Positions 26,549 to 35,818 are shown, counted from the stretch's first letter. The stretch: DNA of 64,000 nucleotides from Lachnospiraceae bacterium (GCA_022796475.1 JAAWIS010000008.1:1-64000), one strand, 5' to 3'. The notes: generated by a model from the letters alone, not told the origin. Numbers and translations are program-made.

Positions 26549-27004
26549 TTAGTTCATCATCTGTTCCATATTCTGATACACTTGGCTTAAAAGAGCTTCC
26601 AAATTTCGGAAATCCTCCTCCCGAAATCCGTTAAATATTTCTTCCTCTGCTTTTCGAAAAATCTGATAGCTCTGGTTCACCACTGCCTGGCCTTTTTCGG
26701 TTACCTGCAGACGGTTGCAGCGGTTATCCTCCTGATCCATAACCCGGCGGATATATCCTCCCTTTTCCAGCTTTTTCAGAGAAACTGCAATCGTGGCGGC
26801 AGACGTTTCATGAAGCTTTGCAATTTCCTTCTGGGTAGCATCCGGATTCGATGCAATAAACATTAAAATCTGGTGCTGACTGCGGTACACTCCCGTCTGA
26901 CGAACCTTACTTTCAATTACAGACCGATGCAGACGGAAAATTTTCATTAAAAGCTTTAATGCATGGTGGCTTGGGGTATCCGGTTCCCTGCACTGCTGAT
27001 TCAT
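26549..27004 (-). CDS. MarR-family transcriptional repressor
   Basis: The 151-aa product has the winged helix of MarR proteins, with ATQKEIAKLHETSAATIAVS as recognition region and the wing near GGYIRRVMDQEDNRCN. It probably represses itself and the exporter genes that follow in the same direction, and is released by a toxic ligand. The start at 27004 is set by AAAGGAGG; a longer frame to 27097 runs through that site. A matching palindrome lies upstream at 27100-27126. Confidence 0.9.
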   Translation of the reverse strand: MNQQCREPDTPSHHALKLLMKIFRLHRSVIESKVRQTGVYRSQHQILMFIASNPDATQKEIAKLHETSAATIAVSLKKLEKGGYIRRVMDQEDNRCNRLQVTEKGQAVVNQSYQIFRKAEEEIFNGFREEDFRNLEALLSQVYQNMEQMMN

Positions 27005-27099
27005 ATGGATTCCTCCTTTTCGTATTTCTGTACTCTCAGAATCTCTCCTGCACCTGCCTTTTGGCTGATTCCAAGCCCATTGAAATCCTTTTATCAATT

Positions 27100-27126
27100 A
27101 AATAGTTAATAATTAGCTAACTATTT
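27100..27126. promoter_or_regulatory. Candidate MarR operator
   Basis: AAATAGTTA (27100-27108) and TAACTATTT (27118-27126) form a 9-bp inverted repeat with a 9-base spacer, about 100 bases upstream of marR. Its TAGTTA/TAACTA arms resemble known MarR-type sites. The remaining DNA up to the rpn-like gene contains TATGAT at about 27272, a likely -10 box for that gene. Confidence 0.6.
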
Positions 27127-27312
27127 ATTTAATCACGGTATGGATTATACCCGATGAAACGCCAATGTGCAAGAAGAAAAATTGTGAAAGTTTTGTGAAC
27201 TGCTGTCCGTGAGCTTAACATAATTCTGTATTAATGCCACAAAAAAATATCATTTCAGACTAATCTGTGGTATGATAATAGTATATCGGACGGAATGGAG
27301 GGGATCAAATTT

Positions 27313-28236
27313 ATGACCGAATTTATAATGAAGCCGAAGATCGATTTCGCGTTTAAGGAAATTATGATGGACGAACAAAGCCGAATCGGCTTCTTATCTG
27401 CTATTTTAAAATTAAATCCAATGGATATTAAAGAATCAAAGATTTTAAATACCAATCTCAGAAAGCTGTATGAAAATGAGAAGCAGGGTATTCTTGATGT
27501 AAGGATTTTGATGAACAATGATACGGAAATTGATATTGAAATTCAGCTTGCGGCTTTAAATGTATGGGCGGACCGTTCCCTGTTTTATATTTCCAAAATG
27601 TATACGGAACAAATTCATTCCGGGCAGGACTATTCTGTATTTAAGAAATGTGTAAGCATCAGTATCCTGGATTTTGAATTATTTAAGAAAGAACGGGAAT
27701 TCTATTCCTGTTTCCATATTCGTGAAGATACCCGTCACACACTATACACAGATAAAATGGAATTCCATGTGTTAGAACTTCCAAAGCTTCCAGAAGGGTT
27801 AAAAGAAGAAGGCAACGATATATTATTGTGGGCAAAATTCATTAACGCGGAACGAAAGGAGGATTTTGATATGTTAGCTGCGAAAAATCCATATATCGGA
27901 AGCGCATACCAACAGCTCCAGATTATCAGCCAGGATAAACAAAAGCGCCTGGAATACGAAGCACGGGAAAAAGCGCTTCGGGATTACAATCAGCTAATGG
28001 CGGAAGCTGAACAGCGGGGGCTGAAACAAGGGCTAGAAAAGGGATTGGAAAAAGGGATTCAGAAAGGCATCCAGAAAGGGCTGGAAGAAGGGATTCAGAA
28101 AGGCATCCAGAAAGGCATCCAGAAAGGGCTGGAAGAAGGGATTCAGAAAGGCATTCGTGAGTTAATTCTGGACAATTTAGAAGAGCAGATCCCAGAAGAA
28201 CAGATTCTGCTCAAACTTCAAAAACCTTTCAATTAA
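27313..28236 (+). CDS. Rpn-type PD-(D/E)XK nuclease family protein
   Basis: The 307-aa product belongs to the Rpn/PDDEXK_2 family, recombination-promoting nucleases once annotated as transposases. The N-terminal nuclease core has Asp62 (GILDVR), Glu76 and Gln78 (DIEIQL), the usual catalytic pattern. A helical middle follows. The C-terminus is a run of GIQKGIQKGLEEG repeats and a short tail ELILDNLEEQIPEEQILLKL, which is typical. The start at 27313 is set by GGAGGGG. It stands alone, with no transposase ends. Enterobacterial relatives act in phage defence. A strong ribosome site inside the gene starts a second product (see next entry). Confidence 0.85.
   Translation: MTEFIMKPKIDFAFKEIMMDEQSRIGFLSAILKLNPMDIKESKILNTNLRKLYENEKQGILDVRILMNNDTEIDIEIQLAALNVWADRSLFYISKMYTEQIHSGQDYSVFKKCVSISILDFELFKKEREFYSCFHIREDTRHTLYTDKMEFHVLELPKLPEGLKEEGNDILLWAKFINAERKEDFDMLAAKNPYIGSAYQQLQIISQDKQKRLEYEAREKALRDYNQLMAEAEQRGLKQGLEKGLEKGIQKGIQKGLEEGIQKGIQKGIQKGLEEGIQKGIRELILDNLEEQIPEEQILLKLQKPFN
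27871..28236 (+). CDS. Candidate intragenic short product of the Rpn-type gene
   Basis: Inside the long gene, AAAGGAGG (27855-27862) is followed after eight bases by an in-frame ATG (27871). This is a textbook initiation site and is better placed than many gene starts here. Translation from it gives a 121-aa C-terminal protein (MLAAKNPYIGSAYQQLQ...) without the nuclease core but with the repeat tail. In Escherichia coli, Rpn genes make such internal short forms that act as antitoxins to the full-length nuclease. Whether this one does so is inference. Confidence 0.5.
   Translation: MLAAKNPYIGSAYQQLQIISQDKQKRLEYEAREKALRDYNQLMAEAEQRGLKQGLEKGLEKGIQKGIQKGLEEGIQKGIQKGIQKGLEEGIQKGIRELILDNLEEQIPEEQILLKLQKPFN
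28027..28155 (+). repeat. Tandem 12-bp coding repeats
   Basis: About ten units of the type GG-ATTCAGAAAG / GCATCCAGAAAG / GGCTGGAAGAAG are arranged in a higher-order pattern that is itself duplicated (28075-28110 and 28123-28150). They encode the GIQK/GLEE tail. Near-identical units in frame can expand or contract by slippage without breaking the gene. Confidence 0.85.
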
Positions 28237-28389
28237 CGGAAGACAAAGCGAGGCAATATTACAAAGAATTATCTAAAACATGAATCTAAAACACGATACT
28301 TGTCATTTTTATACTGCCCGGCAGCTCATGTACGGTCTGCTTCATAGAGCAGCAAATTACCTGCTTAAATTTCTGTTTTGATGCTTCCT

Positions 28390-28451
28390 GTAAATCTGGC
28401 TGAAAGCAATGTGTCAGAACACTAGATCGAACACATAACAGCCAGATTTAC
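28390..28451. repeat. 13-bp inverted repeat over the end of the importer gene
   Basis: GTAAATCTGGCTG (28390-28402) is matched exactly by CAGCCAGATTTAC (28439-28451), with GTGT/ACAC inside. The right arm covers the stop codon of the ATPase gene at 28448. There is no T-run, so it may protect the mRNA 3' end or be a remnant of a repeat. Confidence 0.55.
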
Positions 28452-29488
28452 GTCCACCGGTTAAACTCATCTTCTGTGCACTTTACATAGTGCATCCCCC
28501 CTATCAGATGATAACTTCCCTTACTATAGTCAATTCCCAAAGTTTTCTTATCATAGCTCTTCCAAATCCGTTTTTTCGCCACTACTGGATTAAGCACCGG
28601 AATTGCTGACAGCAGACTTTTGGTATAGGGGTGAATCGGATCCTCAAAAATCTCTTCTGCCGTTCCAGTTTCCAAAAGATGCCCCTGATGAAGAACTCCA
28701 ATCCGGTGTGAAATATATTTTACCATGGATAAATCATGGGCTATAAATAAATATGCTGTTTTTGTTTCCTCCTGAATATCTTTCATCAAGTTCACCACCT
28801 GGGCCTGAATCGAAACATCAAGGGCTGAAAGGCACTCATCTGCAATGATTAATTGGGGATTCATAATCAATGCCCTGGCAATCCCTACTCTCTGCCGCTG
28901 TCCGCCGGAAAATTGATGGGGATACCGATAACCGTGCTCCATCGTCAATCCCACTTTAGCCAAGATTTCTCCCACCCTGGCATCCCGCTCAGCCCTGGAC
29001 CTGCAGCTATGGTGAATCTCCAGCCCTTCCCTAATAATGCGGCCCGCCCGCTTCCTTGGATTTAAGGAAGCCATGGGATCCTGGAAAATCATCTGCATTT
29101 GGGTGCGAAGGAATTTTTTAGTATCCTTATCCATCTGCCTGCTGATATCCAGCCCATTGAACCAAATCTTTCCGCCTGTAGGATTGTAAAGACGTATGAT
29201 GCTTCTTCCAATGGTTGTTTTGCCGGATCCGGATTCTCCTACCAGCCCATAGGTTTCCCCTGGGTAAATTTCAAATGACACATCTTCAACTGCTTTTACT
29301 GTTACAGTCTGCTGCCGAATGGGCATTCTAAGTCCAGGTATTCCAAAATCCACACATCGGGTTTCATTTATGGCTGTGCACTCATTTGCTGGCCTGTGCT
29401 GGTTTACTGCACCGCCTGGATGAACGTGAAAATACTGCTTTAATCCTTCTACTTTTAAAAGGGGCTTAAGACTATAATTTACTGCCAT
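28448..29488 (-). CDS. Oligo/dipeptide-type ABC importer ATPase (OppF/DppF-like)
   Basis: The 346-aa ATPase has Walker A GESGSGKTT, Q-loop FQDPMASLNPR, signature FSGGQRQR, and Walker B LIIADECLSALD. A C-terminal HPYTKSLLSAIP motif is typical of the Opp/Dpp/nickel ATPase pair. It is the last of four transporter genes and overlaps the previous ATPase gene by 17 bases. It would energise uptake of a peptide or other small solute together with the gene products at 29472-32586. The substrate is not evident because no binding protein of this family is present. Confidence 0.9.
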   Translation of the reverse strand: MAVNYSLKPLLKVEGLKQYFHVHPGGAVNQHRPANECTAINETRCVDFGIPGLRMPIRQQTVTVKAVEDVSFEIYPGETYGLVGESGSGKTTIGRSIIRLYNPTGGKIWFNGLDISRQMDKDTKKFLRTQMQMIFQDPMASLNPRKRAGRIIREGLEIHHSCRSRAERDARVGEILAKVGLTMEHGYRYPHQFSGGQRQRVGIARALIMNPQLIIADECLSALDVSIQAQVVNLMKDIQEETKTAYLFIAHDLSMVKYISHRIGVLHQGHLLETGTAEEIFEDPIHPYTKSLLSAIPVLNPVVAKKRIWKSYDKKTLGIDYSKGSYHLIGGMHYVKCTEDEFNRWT

Positions 29489-30569
29489 ATTCCCTGGCCT
29501 CCTTCCTCATGCGGTTCAGCCTGGCTTTTAGTTCTTTTGGCATCTCCACCTTGGGCGCCCTGGGATCCAGCAGCCAGGTTGCAGCAAAATGAGTATCCGT
29601 AATCTGAAACATTGGCGGCGCCATCTTATCATCTATCACCAATGCATAAGGATTTCGAGGGCTAAAGGCATCCCCGGCACACTCATGAAGCAAATCCGGA
29701 GGAGAACCTGGGATGGGATCAAGCCGCCGGTCCATTCCATTCATATCTGGCGTAGCAGAGAGAAGCCCCCAGGTGTACGGATGGCGGGGATCAAAGAAAA
29801 TTTCATCAGCTCTGCCCTTTTCCACAATCTTTCCTGCATACATCACATTCACATAGTCAGCCACCTTAGCTACCACTCCAAGATCATGGGTAATATAAAT
29901 GACAGAAAGGCCTCTTTCCTTCTGAATCCTTTGAACCAGCTCAAGGATCCTGGCCTGGATCGTCACATCCAAAGCGGTAGTTGGTTCATCACAGATTAAT
30001 AGTTCCGGGTTGCAGGCTAAAGCAATCGCAATCGCCACTCTTTGTTTCTGACCTCCTGAAAGCTGGTGGGGGTACTGCTTCATCCGCTTTTGCGCATCAT
30101 CGATTCCTACTTCCTCCAAAAGCCTTACCCCACGATTCCACGCTTCTTTCTTTGGCATTTTAAAGTGCCAGATCATCCCTTCCATAACCTGCTTTCCAAT
30201 TGACATAGTGGGATCTAGGCTGGTCATCGGATCCTGAAATACCATGGCAATCTGCTTTCCGTTCATATGTTTCCGGATCCACTTCTTATCCTGCTTCAGG
30301 ATATCTACTTTTTCCCTTCTGCCGTCTTCATGATAACAGCAAAATTCAATGCTCCCCTTTACAGAAGCATTGCCTGCCAATATTCCCATAACTGCCTTCA
30401 TGGTTATGGACTTTCCAGATCCAGATTCCCCTACTATGGCGGCCGTTTCCCCCCTTATCAAATCCATATCCACACCTTGGATCGCATGAACTGATCCTGC
30501 TGCAGTATGGATGGTAATGTCCAAATCCCTAATTTGGAGAATTTTTTCTTTTTCTTCTGCCATAGTCAA
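29472..30569 (-). CDS. Oligo/dipeptide-type ABC importer ATPase (OppD/DppD-like)
   Basis: The 365-aa ATPase has Walker [11 protein letters not shown]-loop [10 protein letters not shown], signature LSGGQKQR and Walker [13 protein letters not shown], followed by [14 protein letters not shown]-terminal Cys that often binds an Fe-S cluster in this group is seen only as [10 protein letters not shown], without the full four-Cys set. It pairs with the ATPase encoded downstream. The gap to the permease gene before it is five bases. Confidence 0.9.
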   Translation of the reverse strand: MTMAEEKEKILQIRDLDITIHTAAGSVHAIQGVDMDLIRGETAAIVGESGSGKSITMKAVMGILAGNASVKGSIEFCCYHEDGRREKVDILKQDKKWIRKHMNGKQIAMVFQDPMTSLDPTMSIGKQVMEGMIWHFKMPKKEAWNRGVRLLEEVGIDDAQKRMKQYPHQLSGGQKQRVAIAIALACNPELLICDEPTTALDVTIQARILELVQRIQKERGLSVIYITHDLGVVAKVADYVNVMYAGKIVEKGRADEIFFDPRHPYTWGLLSATPDMNGMDRRLDPIPGSPPDLLHECAGDAFSPRNPYALVIDDKMAPPMFQITDTHFAATWLLDPRAPKVEMPKELKARLNRMRKEAREYGSKL

Positions 30570-30574
30570 TCACC

Positions 30575-31648
30575 TCATACTTCTTTTCGCTTTGGATCCA
30601 AAGCCTTTAAAAGCCCATCTGCTGCCAGATTAAAACTAAGCATCAAAAGCGCCATTACCGCAATCGGCGGGATAATCTGATAAGGATGGGCAGTAAAGCT
30701 GTTAAAGCCTTCCGCGATCAGCGAACCTAATGAGCACTGAGGAACCGGAATTCCAAGTCCTGCAAAGCTTAAAAATGCTTCCGTAAAAATAGCTGTGGGA
30801 ATCGAAAACATAACCTGGGTAATAATCGGCCCCATGATATTAGGCAAAATCTCACGAAAAATAATAAAAAAGCATCCTGCTCCCAAAGTCCTGGAAGCCA
30901 GCACAAATTCCTGCTCCTTAAGCTTGAGCATTTCTGCCCTGGCAATCCGGCTCATGCCCATCCATTCAGTCAGCATTAAAGCAAGCATTACCGTAAGCAT
31001 ACCAGGCTCCAGCGCCATCAGAAGAAGCGTTACCACCACCAGCCTTGGAATGCCGTTTGCAATCTCAAGGAACCGCTGCATAACCATGTCCACCCATCCT
31101 CCAAAGTACCCGGAAATCAGCCCATAGCTCATTCCGATTACCATATCAATCACAGTGGCAGCCACGGCTATTATCAGGGAAACTCTGGTGCCTAACCAGG
31201 TACGGGTCCAAATATCACGGCCAAAATTATCGCTTCCAAACCAGTAATATACATTCTCAAGATTCTTTTCTTTATATCGGTTTACAACCTTTGTTCCGGC
31301 ACCTGTTTTTAGTACCTCACCGCCATCAAAAATTCCAAAATTCTCCAGCACCCTCACCCTTGGGGCAAAATTCTTCTGGCTTAAATACTGTTCTGAATAC
31401 GTATAAGCATTCATTCCCGGGCCTGCCGCTGCCATAATCCCAATCAAGATGATAAAAACCAATCCAATCACTGCACTGGCTTTCTGAACATACCCTTTCG
31501 CTGCGTCCAGCCAGACACTTTGAACTGTAAAACTGGCATCAGGAACCATCTCTTCCCTGTTATCCTTCAGCCGAAAATCAGAATCAGCAGGTACATAGGC
31601 CTCCGCTTCTAAAATGGTTTTGCACCGATTCGGTTTTCTGCGTTTCAT
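30575..31648 (-). CDS. ABC importer permease (OppC/DppC-like)
   Basis: The 357-aa membrane protein has an N-terminal cytoplasmic extension of about 50 residues, one helix, then the five-helix permease core. The EAA-type loop is near EMLKLKEQEFVLASRTLGAG. The periplasmic-side loop after the first helix is long (about residues 80-140), as usual for OppC. Its start overlaps the stop of the partner permease gene by four bases. Confidence 0.9.
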   Translation of the reverse strand: MKRRKPNRCKTILEAEAYVPADSDFRLKDNREEMVPDASFTVQSVWLDAAKGYVQKASAVIGLVFIILIGIMAAAGPGMNAYTYSEQYLSQKNFAPRVRVLENFGIFDGGEVLKTGAGTKVVNRYKEKNLENVYYWFGSDNFGRDIWTRTWLGTRVSLIIAVAATVIDMVIGMSYGLISGYFGGWVDMVMQRFLEIANGIPRLVVVTLLLMALEPGMLTVMLALMLTEWMGMSRIARAEMLKLKEQEFVLASRTLGAGCFFIIFREILPNIMGPIITQVMFSIPTAIFTEAFLSFAGLGIPVPQCSLGSLIAEGFNSFTAHPYQIIPPIAVMALLMLSFNLAADGLLKALDPKRKEV

Positions 31649-32586
31649 AGATGAATCTCCCCTCTTGATAAGCGGATTCTGGGATCAATCACCACATAAA
31701 GGATATCCACCACAAGCATAAGGCCAATATACATGGCAGAATACAAAAAACACAGGGCAATTGCCACATTATAATCATTGGATTGGATTGCATTCACCAG
31801 AAGGCTCCCCACACCGGGAATAGAAAAAATCTTTTCCACTACCAGAGAACCTGTCATCAAATCTGCTGCCAGCGGAGCCAATACCGTAATAACCGGAATC
31901 AATGCATTGCGAAAGCCATGATGAAAAATCAGAGCAGCCCCTGAAATCCCCTTACTTTCTGCAAAAAGCATATAATCGCTTCCCAAAACCTCCGCCATTT
32001 CGCTGCGGGTAAACCGGGCAATACTGGCTGTGGTAAACATAGATAAAGCAATGCTGGGGAGAACACTGGAAATCAGAGCTTGCTTTTCTTTAAAAATCAT
32101 GGGAAACAGCCCCATTTTAAATCCCAGGGTATAGCTTAAGACCAGTGCAAATACGTAGGAAGGCACAGACACGCCAATTACAGAAATAACCGTTGCTAAA
32201 ACGTCCCATATGGTATCCTGCCTGAAAGCTGCAATCAGGCCTAAAACCAGTCCAAATACGGTGCCTAAAAAAACAGCAGTCCCGCCAATCCGGATGGAAA
32301 TAGGAAGTCTGGTTTGAATCAATTGAGAGATTGGCGTATTTTTGGAAATACTGTAGCTTACACCAAAATCGCCTTTCAGCATATTTTTGACATAATTAAA
32401 AAATTGCACGATAAGGGGCTGATCAAGGCCGTATTTGGCATAAAGCACCATACGCTGATCTTGATTCAGCTTTTCGTCATGAAAGGGGGAGCCTGGCATT
32501 AACTGCATCAAAAGAAATAGTACCAGCAAAATTGCAAGCAGCGTAAAAAAAGAAGTCAGGATCCGCTTCAGGATATAGTTCTTCAC
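31645..32586 (-). CDS. ABC importer permease (OppB/DppB-like)
   Basis: The 313-aa membrane protein has six helices and the EAA-type loop EMAEVLGSDYMLFAESKGIS that docks the ATPases. It ends with the family-typical VVIDPRIRLS. Translation starts at a GTG (32586) seven bases after AAAGGAGG. It is the first gene of the importer block. A terminator-like hairpin lies between it and the amidohydrolase gene. Confidence 0.9.
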   Translation of the reverse strand: MKNYILKRILTSFFTLLAILLVLFLLMQLMPGSPFHDEKLNQDQRMVLYAKYGLDQPLIVQFFNYVKNMLKGDFGVSYSISKNTPISQLIQTRLPISIRIGGTAVFLGTVFGLVLGLIAAFRQDTIWDVLATVISVIGVSVPSYVFALVLSYTLGFKMGLFPMIFKEKQALISSVLPSIALSMFTTASIARFTRSEMAEVLGSDYMLFAESKGISGAALIFHHGFRNALIPVITVLAPLAADLMTGSLVVEKIFSIPGVGSLLVNAIQSNDYNVAIALCFLYSAMYIGLMLVVDILYVVIDPRIRLSRGEIHL

Positions 32587-32628
32587 TAATCTGCCTCCTT
32601 TTCACAAAGGAAAATGCTTCTATGATAC

Positions 32629-32673
32629 AAAAAGCGTAATGTCGCGTTACCTCTGTAACCACTCCATTACGCC
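32629..32673 (-). terminator. Terminator or attenuator after the amidohydrolase gene
   Basis: On the minus strand GCGTAATG pairs with CATTACGC (32672-32665 with 32641-32634), enclosing GTTAC-AGAG-GTAAC, and is followed by TTTTTG. It separates the purine-type genes from the importer genes; partial read-through would still link them. Confidence 0.7.
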
Positions 32674-32718
32674 AAAATATAACATGTTTTTCATTAAAAG
32701 TCTACTTTATCTTATTTT

Positions 32719-34038
32719 CTATACAATCCGCTCCATGGTTCCAAAAGCAGACCAATCCATCAGAGCTGCCAAACGGTTCCGGATTTCCCTGTAATCAGCC
32801 GATACCAGCTTTTTTCCCTTTACCAACTGTTTTCCGGCTACATAAACATCCCTTACATTTCCGCTGTTTGCACTGTAAACTAAGGCAGAATAGGGATCAT
32901 AAACAGGGAACATATTCACAGAATCCGTTTCCACTACCACCAGATCCGCTTCCTTTCCCGACTCAATGGATCCGGTTACAGAATCCAGCCCCAGGGCCTT
33001 AGCACCTTCGATGGTTGCCATAGATACAATCATTTCTGCCGGAAATACACTCCGATCCTGATTTTCATTTTTATGAAAATTAGCGCAGAAGCGCATTTGA
33101 GTAAATAAATCCAGGGTATTTCCGCTGGCCGGCCCGTCTGTTCCAAGGCCAACCGGAATCTGAAGATCATGCATGGCAAGCACTGGAGCAACCCCTTTTG
33201 CCGCCTTTGTATTGGAGGCAATGCAGTGGGACACTTTGCTGCCTCTCTCTTTTAACAGCAGCCTGTCTTCTGCTGTCAAATGAATACAGTGAGCTGCTAT
33301 CGTTTCCGGTCCCAGAACTCCGATCTGATCCAAAAACTCCACTGGAGTGCAGTTATACTGTTCCCGAAGCTCCTTGATCTCATAGTCCATCTCTGCAGCG
33401 TGGAGAGTAAACGGCACCTGATAATCCCGATCTAACTGATAGGCTAATTTTAGCATGTCAGGGCTGCAGGTGGTGGTGCCGTGAGGAGCCAGGCAGGCAG
33501 ATATTCTGGGGTGGTCCTGGTACTGCTTCATCAAGGCTTCTCCCCTGGCTATCGCCTCCCTTGGAGAGGTTACATCACAGGCTCCCTGATCAATCACCGT
33601 CTGTGCGGCTATTCCGCGGATCCCAAGCTCATCCATTGCAGCAGCTGCCTGTTCCTCAAAATAATACATGTCTAAAACTGTAGTAACTCCTCCAAGGAGA
33701 AGCTCGCAAATGGCAAATAAACTGGATGCCTTTGCCATCCTCTTATCCATAGCCTGCTGTTCCATAGGAAGGAGAAATACCCGAAGTCTGTCTTTGCAGT
33801 CATCTCCCAAACCGCGAAATGGAACCATGCCAATGTGGCTGTGGGTGTTTACCATGCCAGGCATCACAATTCCCCGACAGGCATCCTTTATCAGGCAGTC
33901 CTCCTGGGGCTTCCCCAGCTCATCCATAGGGCCTGTTTTCAGGATCTTACTTCCCTCAAACATAACATATCCATTTGGATACCAATCTCGTGCCGGATTC
34001 ATTGTCACAATGATTCCATTCGTAATCAAGGTTTTCAT
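32719..34038 (-). CDS. Amidohydrolase of the MtaD/SAH deaminase group
   Basis: The 439-aa product is a TIM-barrel metal-dependent deaminase of the TRZ/ATZ family. The metal ligands are visible: NTHSHIG near residue 65, LHAAEMDYE, AAHCIHL and GTDGPASGN. The nearest well-known roles are deamination of S-adenosylhomocysteine, methylthioadenosine or related adenosines, and of amino-triazines and cytosine-like bases. Beside adenine deaminase a purine or nucleoside substrate is likely, but the exact one is not readable. Ribosome site GGAGTGAC; 19 bases after ade. Confidence 0.82.
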   Translation of the reverse strand: MKTLITNGIIVTMNPARDWYPNGYVMFEGSKILKTGPMDELGKPQEDCLIKDACRGIVMPGMVNTHSHIGMVPFRGLGDDCKDRLRVFLLPMEQQAMDKRMAKASSLFAICELLLGGVTTVLDMYYFEEQAAAAMDELGIRGIAAQTVIDQGACDVTSPREAIARGEALMKQYQDHPRISACLAPHGTTTCSPDMLKLAYQLDRDYQVPFTLHAAEMDYEIKELREQYNCTPVEFLDQIGVLGPETIAAHCIHLTAEDRLLLKERGSKVSHCIASNTKAAKGVAPVLAMHDLQIPVGLGTDGPASGNTLDLFTQMRFCANFHKNENQDRSVFPAEMIVSMATIEGAKALGLDSVTGSIESGKEADLVVVETDSVNMFPVYDPYSALVYSANSGNVRDVYVAGKQLVKGKKLVSADYREIRNRLAALMDWSAFGTMERIV

Positions 34039-34057
34039 TCCGCTGTCACTCCTGCTG

Positions 34058-35809
34058 TCATAAATATTCTTCGATTAGAGGCACCTGCCTCTGGCTTCTG
34101 ACTTCAAGCATACCGTAGTCTGTAAGTTTTAAAGACGGTGAAACGGGAAGAGCCAGAGTAGACATGGACATGATTTCATTATTGTTCCGATATCCTAACT
34201 CTGCCATAACATCCCTTACCTTTCCCAGATCTTTTGCCAGTTCTTCCAAGGGGCCATCGCTGATTATGCCGCCTACATTCAGTCTTGCTTCCGCCTGTAC
34301 TCTGCCGCCGGCACAAATCACATATCCGCCCTGAAGTTCCAGCACCCGGTTTTGGGCGAGAGCCATATCCTCAGGTGAATTTCCTAAAACCAGCAGATTA
34401 TGGCTGTCATGGGACCAGGTTGTAGCCGCTGCACCCGGCTTATCAAACCCGCCTTCCACCAGTCCGTATGCTATGTTTCCATTTTTTCCATAGCGTTCAA
34501 ACACGGCAGCCAGACACAGCCCTGCCTCCTGCCAGCAAATCTGCCCATCCCTTACAGGGATTTCCCGGCAGACCGCTTCCGTGGCTGTCCCAAAGGTACT
34601 GATTTTCATTACATTTGCCAAAACTTTAGAGCCTGGTTTTTCCGCTTTCAGAATGAACATGGAAGGCTCTGCCTGTATGCAGTGTACAGAATGATAAAAA
34701 TGGGGCGGAAATGGAAGTTTTCCGGAATCAGTTCTCTCTTTTTTTGCAGAAATGGTTCCGGAATCTATGCCTTTCACTTCCTGATCCTGGTACACCAGTT
34801 TTCCGCCTTTTATCACTGCAGCAGGCTGAAAATCCTCCAAATTCCGAAGGAGCACTAAGTCCGCCAGTTTCCCTGGCCCAATCATTCCCCTGTCATCTAA
34901 ATGCATCCGTCTGGCCGGAGTATAGGTAGCACAGTAAATCGCCTTTTCCACTGGCATTCCCGCTTTTACTGCTGTAACGATCACTTGATTTAGCTGGCCT
35001 TTTAAAAGCTGATCTGGCATGGTATCATCCGTTACTAACGCCACATTCTCATACAGATGGTTTTTGCATACTGTTTCCACCACACCATTTGTAAGAGATT
35101 TTTTCTGCAGCTCCAGAAACATTCCTAAATCCGTTTTTTCCAGCACAGACTCCTCTGTCTGCTGGGTATGATCCGCATCCACCCCTGTGAAAATAAACCG
35201 GTTTAAATCTCTTCCGCTGATTTTCGGGCAATGGCCTTCCAGCCGGATATCTCTTCCCCGCATATTTTGGCACATGCGGATAAGCCGAAGGATTTCCGTA
35301 TCACTTCCATCCTCCGGCACCAGGCTTTTAAAATTCATTACCTCCCCAAGACACAGTACCCGGCTGTCCTGTAAAAGCTCTTCTGTTTCCGGTTCTCCGA
35401 TGGAGCATCCAGAGGTTTCCAGTTCCATACTGGTAGCCGGAACGCTGGAGGGAATTGCATAAAAAATATCCAGCTCCGTTTTCTGTTCCAGAAAGGTCCG
35501 GACTCCTTCTATGCCAAACACATTGGCAATTTCGTGGGCGTCTGCCACAACCGTTGTGGTTCCTGCTTTCAGGCCAAAATGAGAAAATTCCATAGGGTAA
35601 GTCATAGAACTTTCAATATGCATATGGATATCCACCAGGCCTGGGATCAAATACATTCCTCTGCCATCAATTATATTCCCTTCCTGATAAGAAATTTCAG
35701 GGGAAACTTCAAAAATCCGTTCCCCTGAAACTGCCACATCCCGCTTTTCAAAACACTGCCTGAATGTCATGTACACCCAGGCATTTTTAATCACATAATC
35801 TGCCTTCAC
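34058..35809 (-). CDS. ade: Adenine deaminase
   Basis: The 583-aa amidohydrolase converts adenine to hypoxanthine and ammonia. Its length and motifs fit the bacterial Ade family: GLVDIHMHIESSM near residue 60, VADAHEIANVFG, LEGHCPKISGRDL, DHTQQTEE, and a C-terminal domain with WSHDSHNLLVLG and GGYVICAGG. Translation starts at a GTG (35809) with AAGGAG just upstream; an overlapping ATG one base away is out of frame. It lies nine bases downstream of the solute-binding protein gene, which ties its substrate to that importer. Confidence 0.93.
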   Translation of the reverse strand: MKADYVIKNAWVYMTFRQCFEKRDVAVSGERIFEVSPEISYQEGNIIDGRGMYLIPGLVDIHMHIESSMTYPMEFSHFGLKAGTTTVVADAHEIANVFGIEGVRTFLEQKTELDIFYAIPSSVPATSMELETSGCSIGEPETEELLQDSRVLCLGEVMNFKSLVPEDGSDTEILRLIRMCQNMRGRDIRLEGHCPKISGRDLNRFIFTGVDADHTQQTEESVLEKTDLGMFLELQKKSLTNGVVETVCKNHLYENVALVTDDTMPDQLLKGQLNQVIVTAVKAGMPVEKAIYCATYTPARRMHLDDRGMIGPGKLADLVLLRNLEDFQPAAVIKGGKLVYQDQEVKGIDSGTISAKKERTDSGKLPFPPHFYHSVHCIQAEPSMFILKAEKPGSKVLANVMKISTFGTATEAVCREIPVRDGQICWQEAGLCLAAVFERYGKNGNIAYGLVEGGFDKPGAAATTWSHDSHNLLVLGNSPEDMALAQNRVLELQGGYVICAGGRVQAEARLNVGGIISDGPLEELAKDLGKVRDVMAELGYRNNNEIMSMSTLALPVSPSLKLTDYGMLEVRSQRQVPLIEEYL

Positions 35810-35818
35810 ATAGACTCC

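Noticed and set aside
28027..28155. CRISPR-like repeats
   Set aside because: The 12-bp units are contiguous, in frame and code for a peptide repeat; there are no spacers.
27313..28236. Annotation as an insertion-sequence transposase
   Set aside because: The family is often labelled transposase, but there are no inverted ends, no target duplication and the motifs are those of Rpn nucleases.
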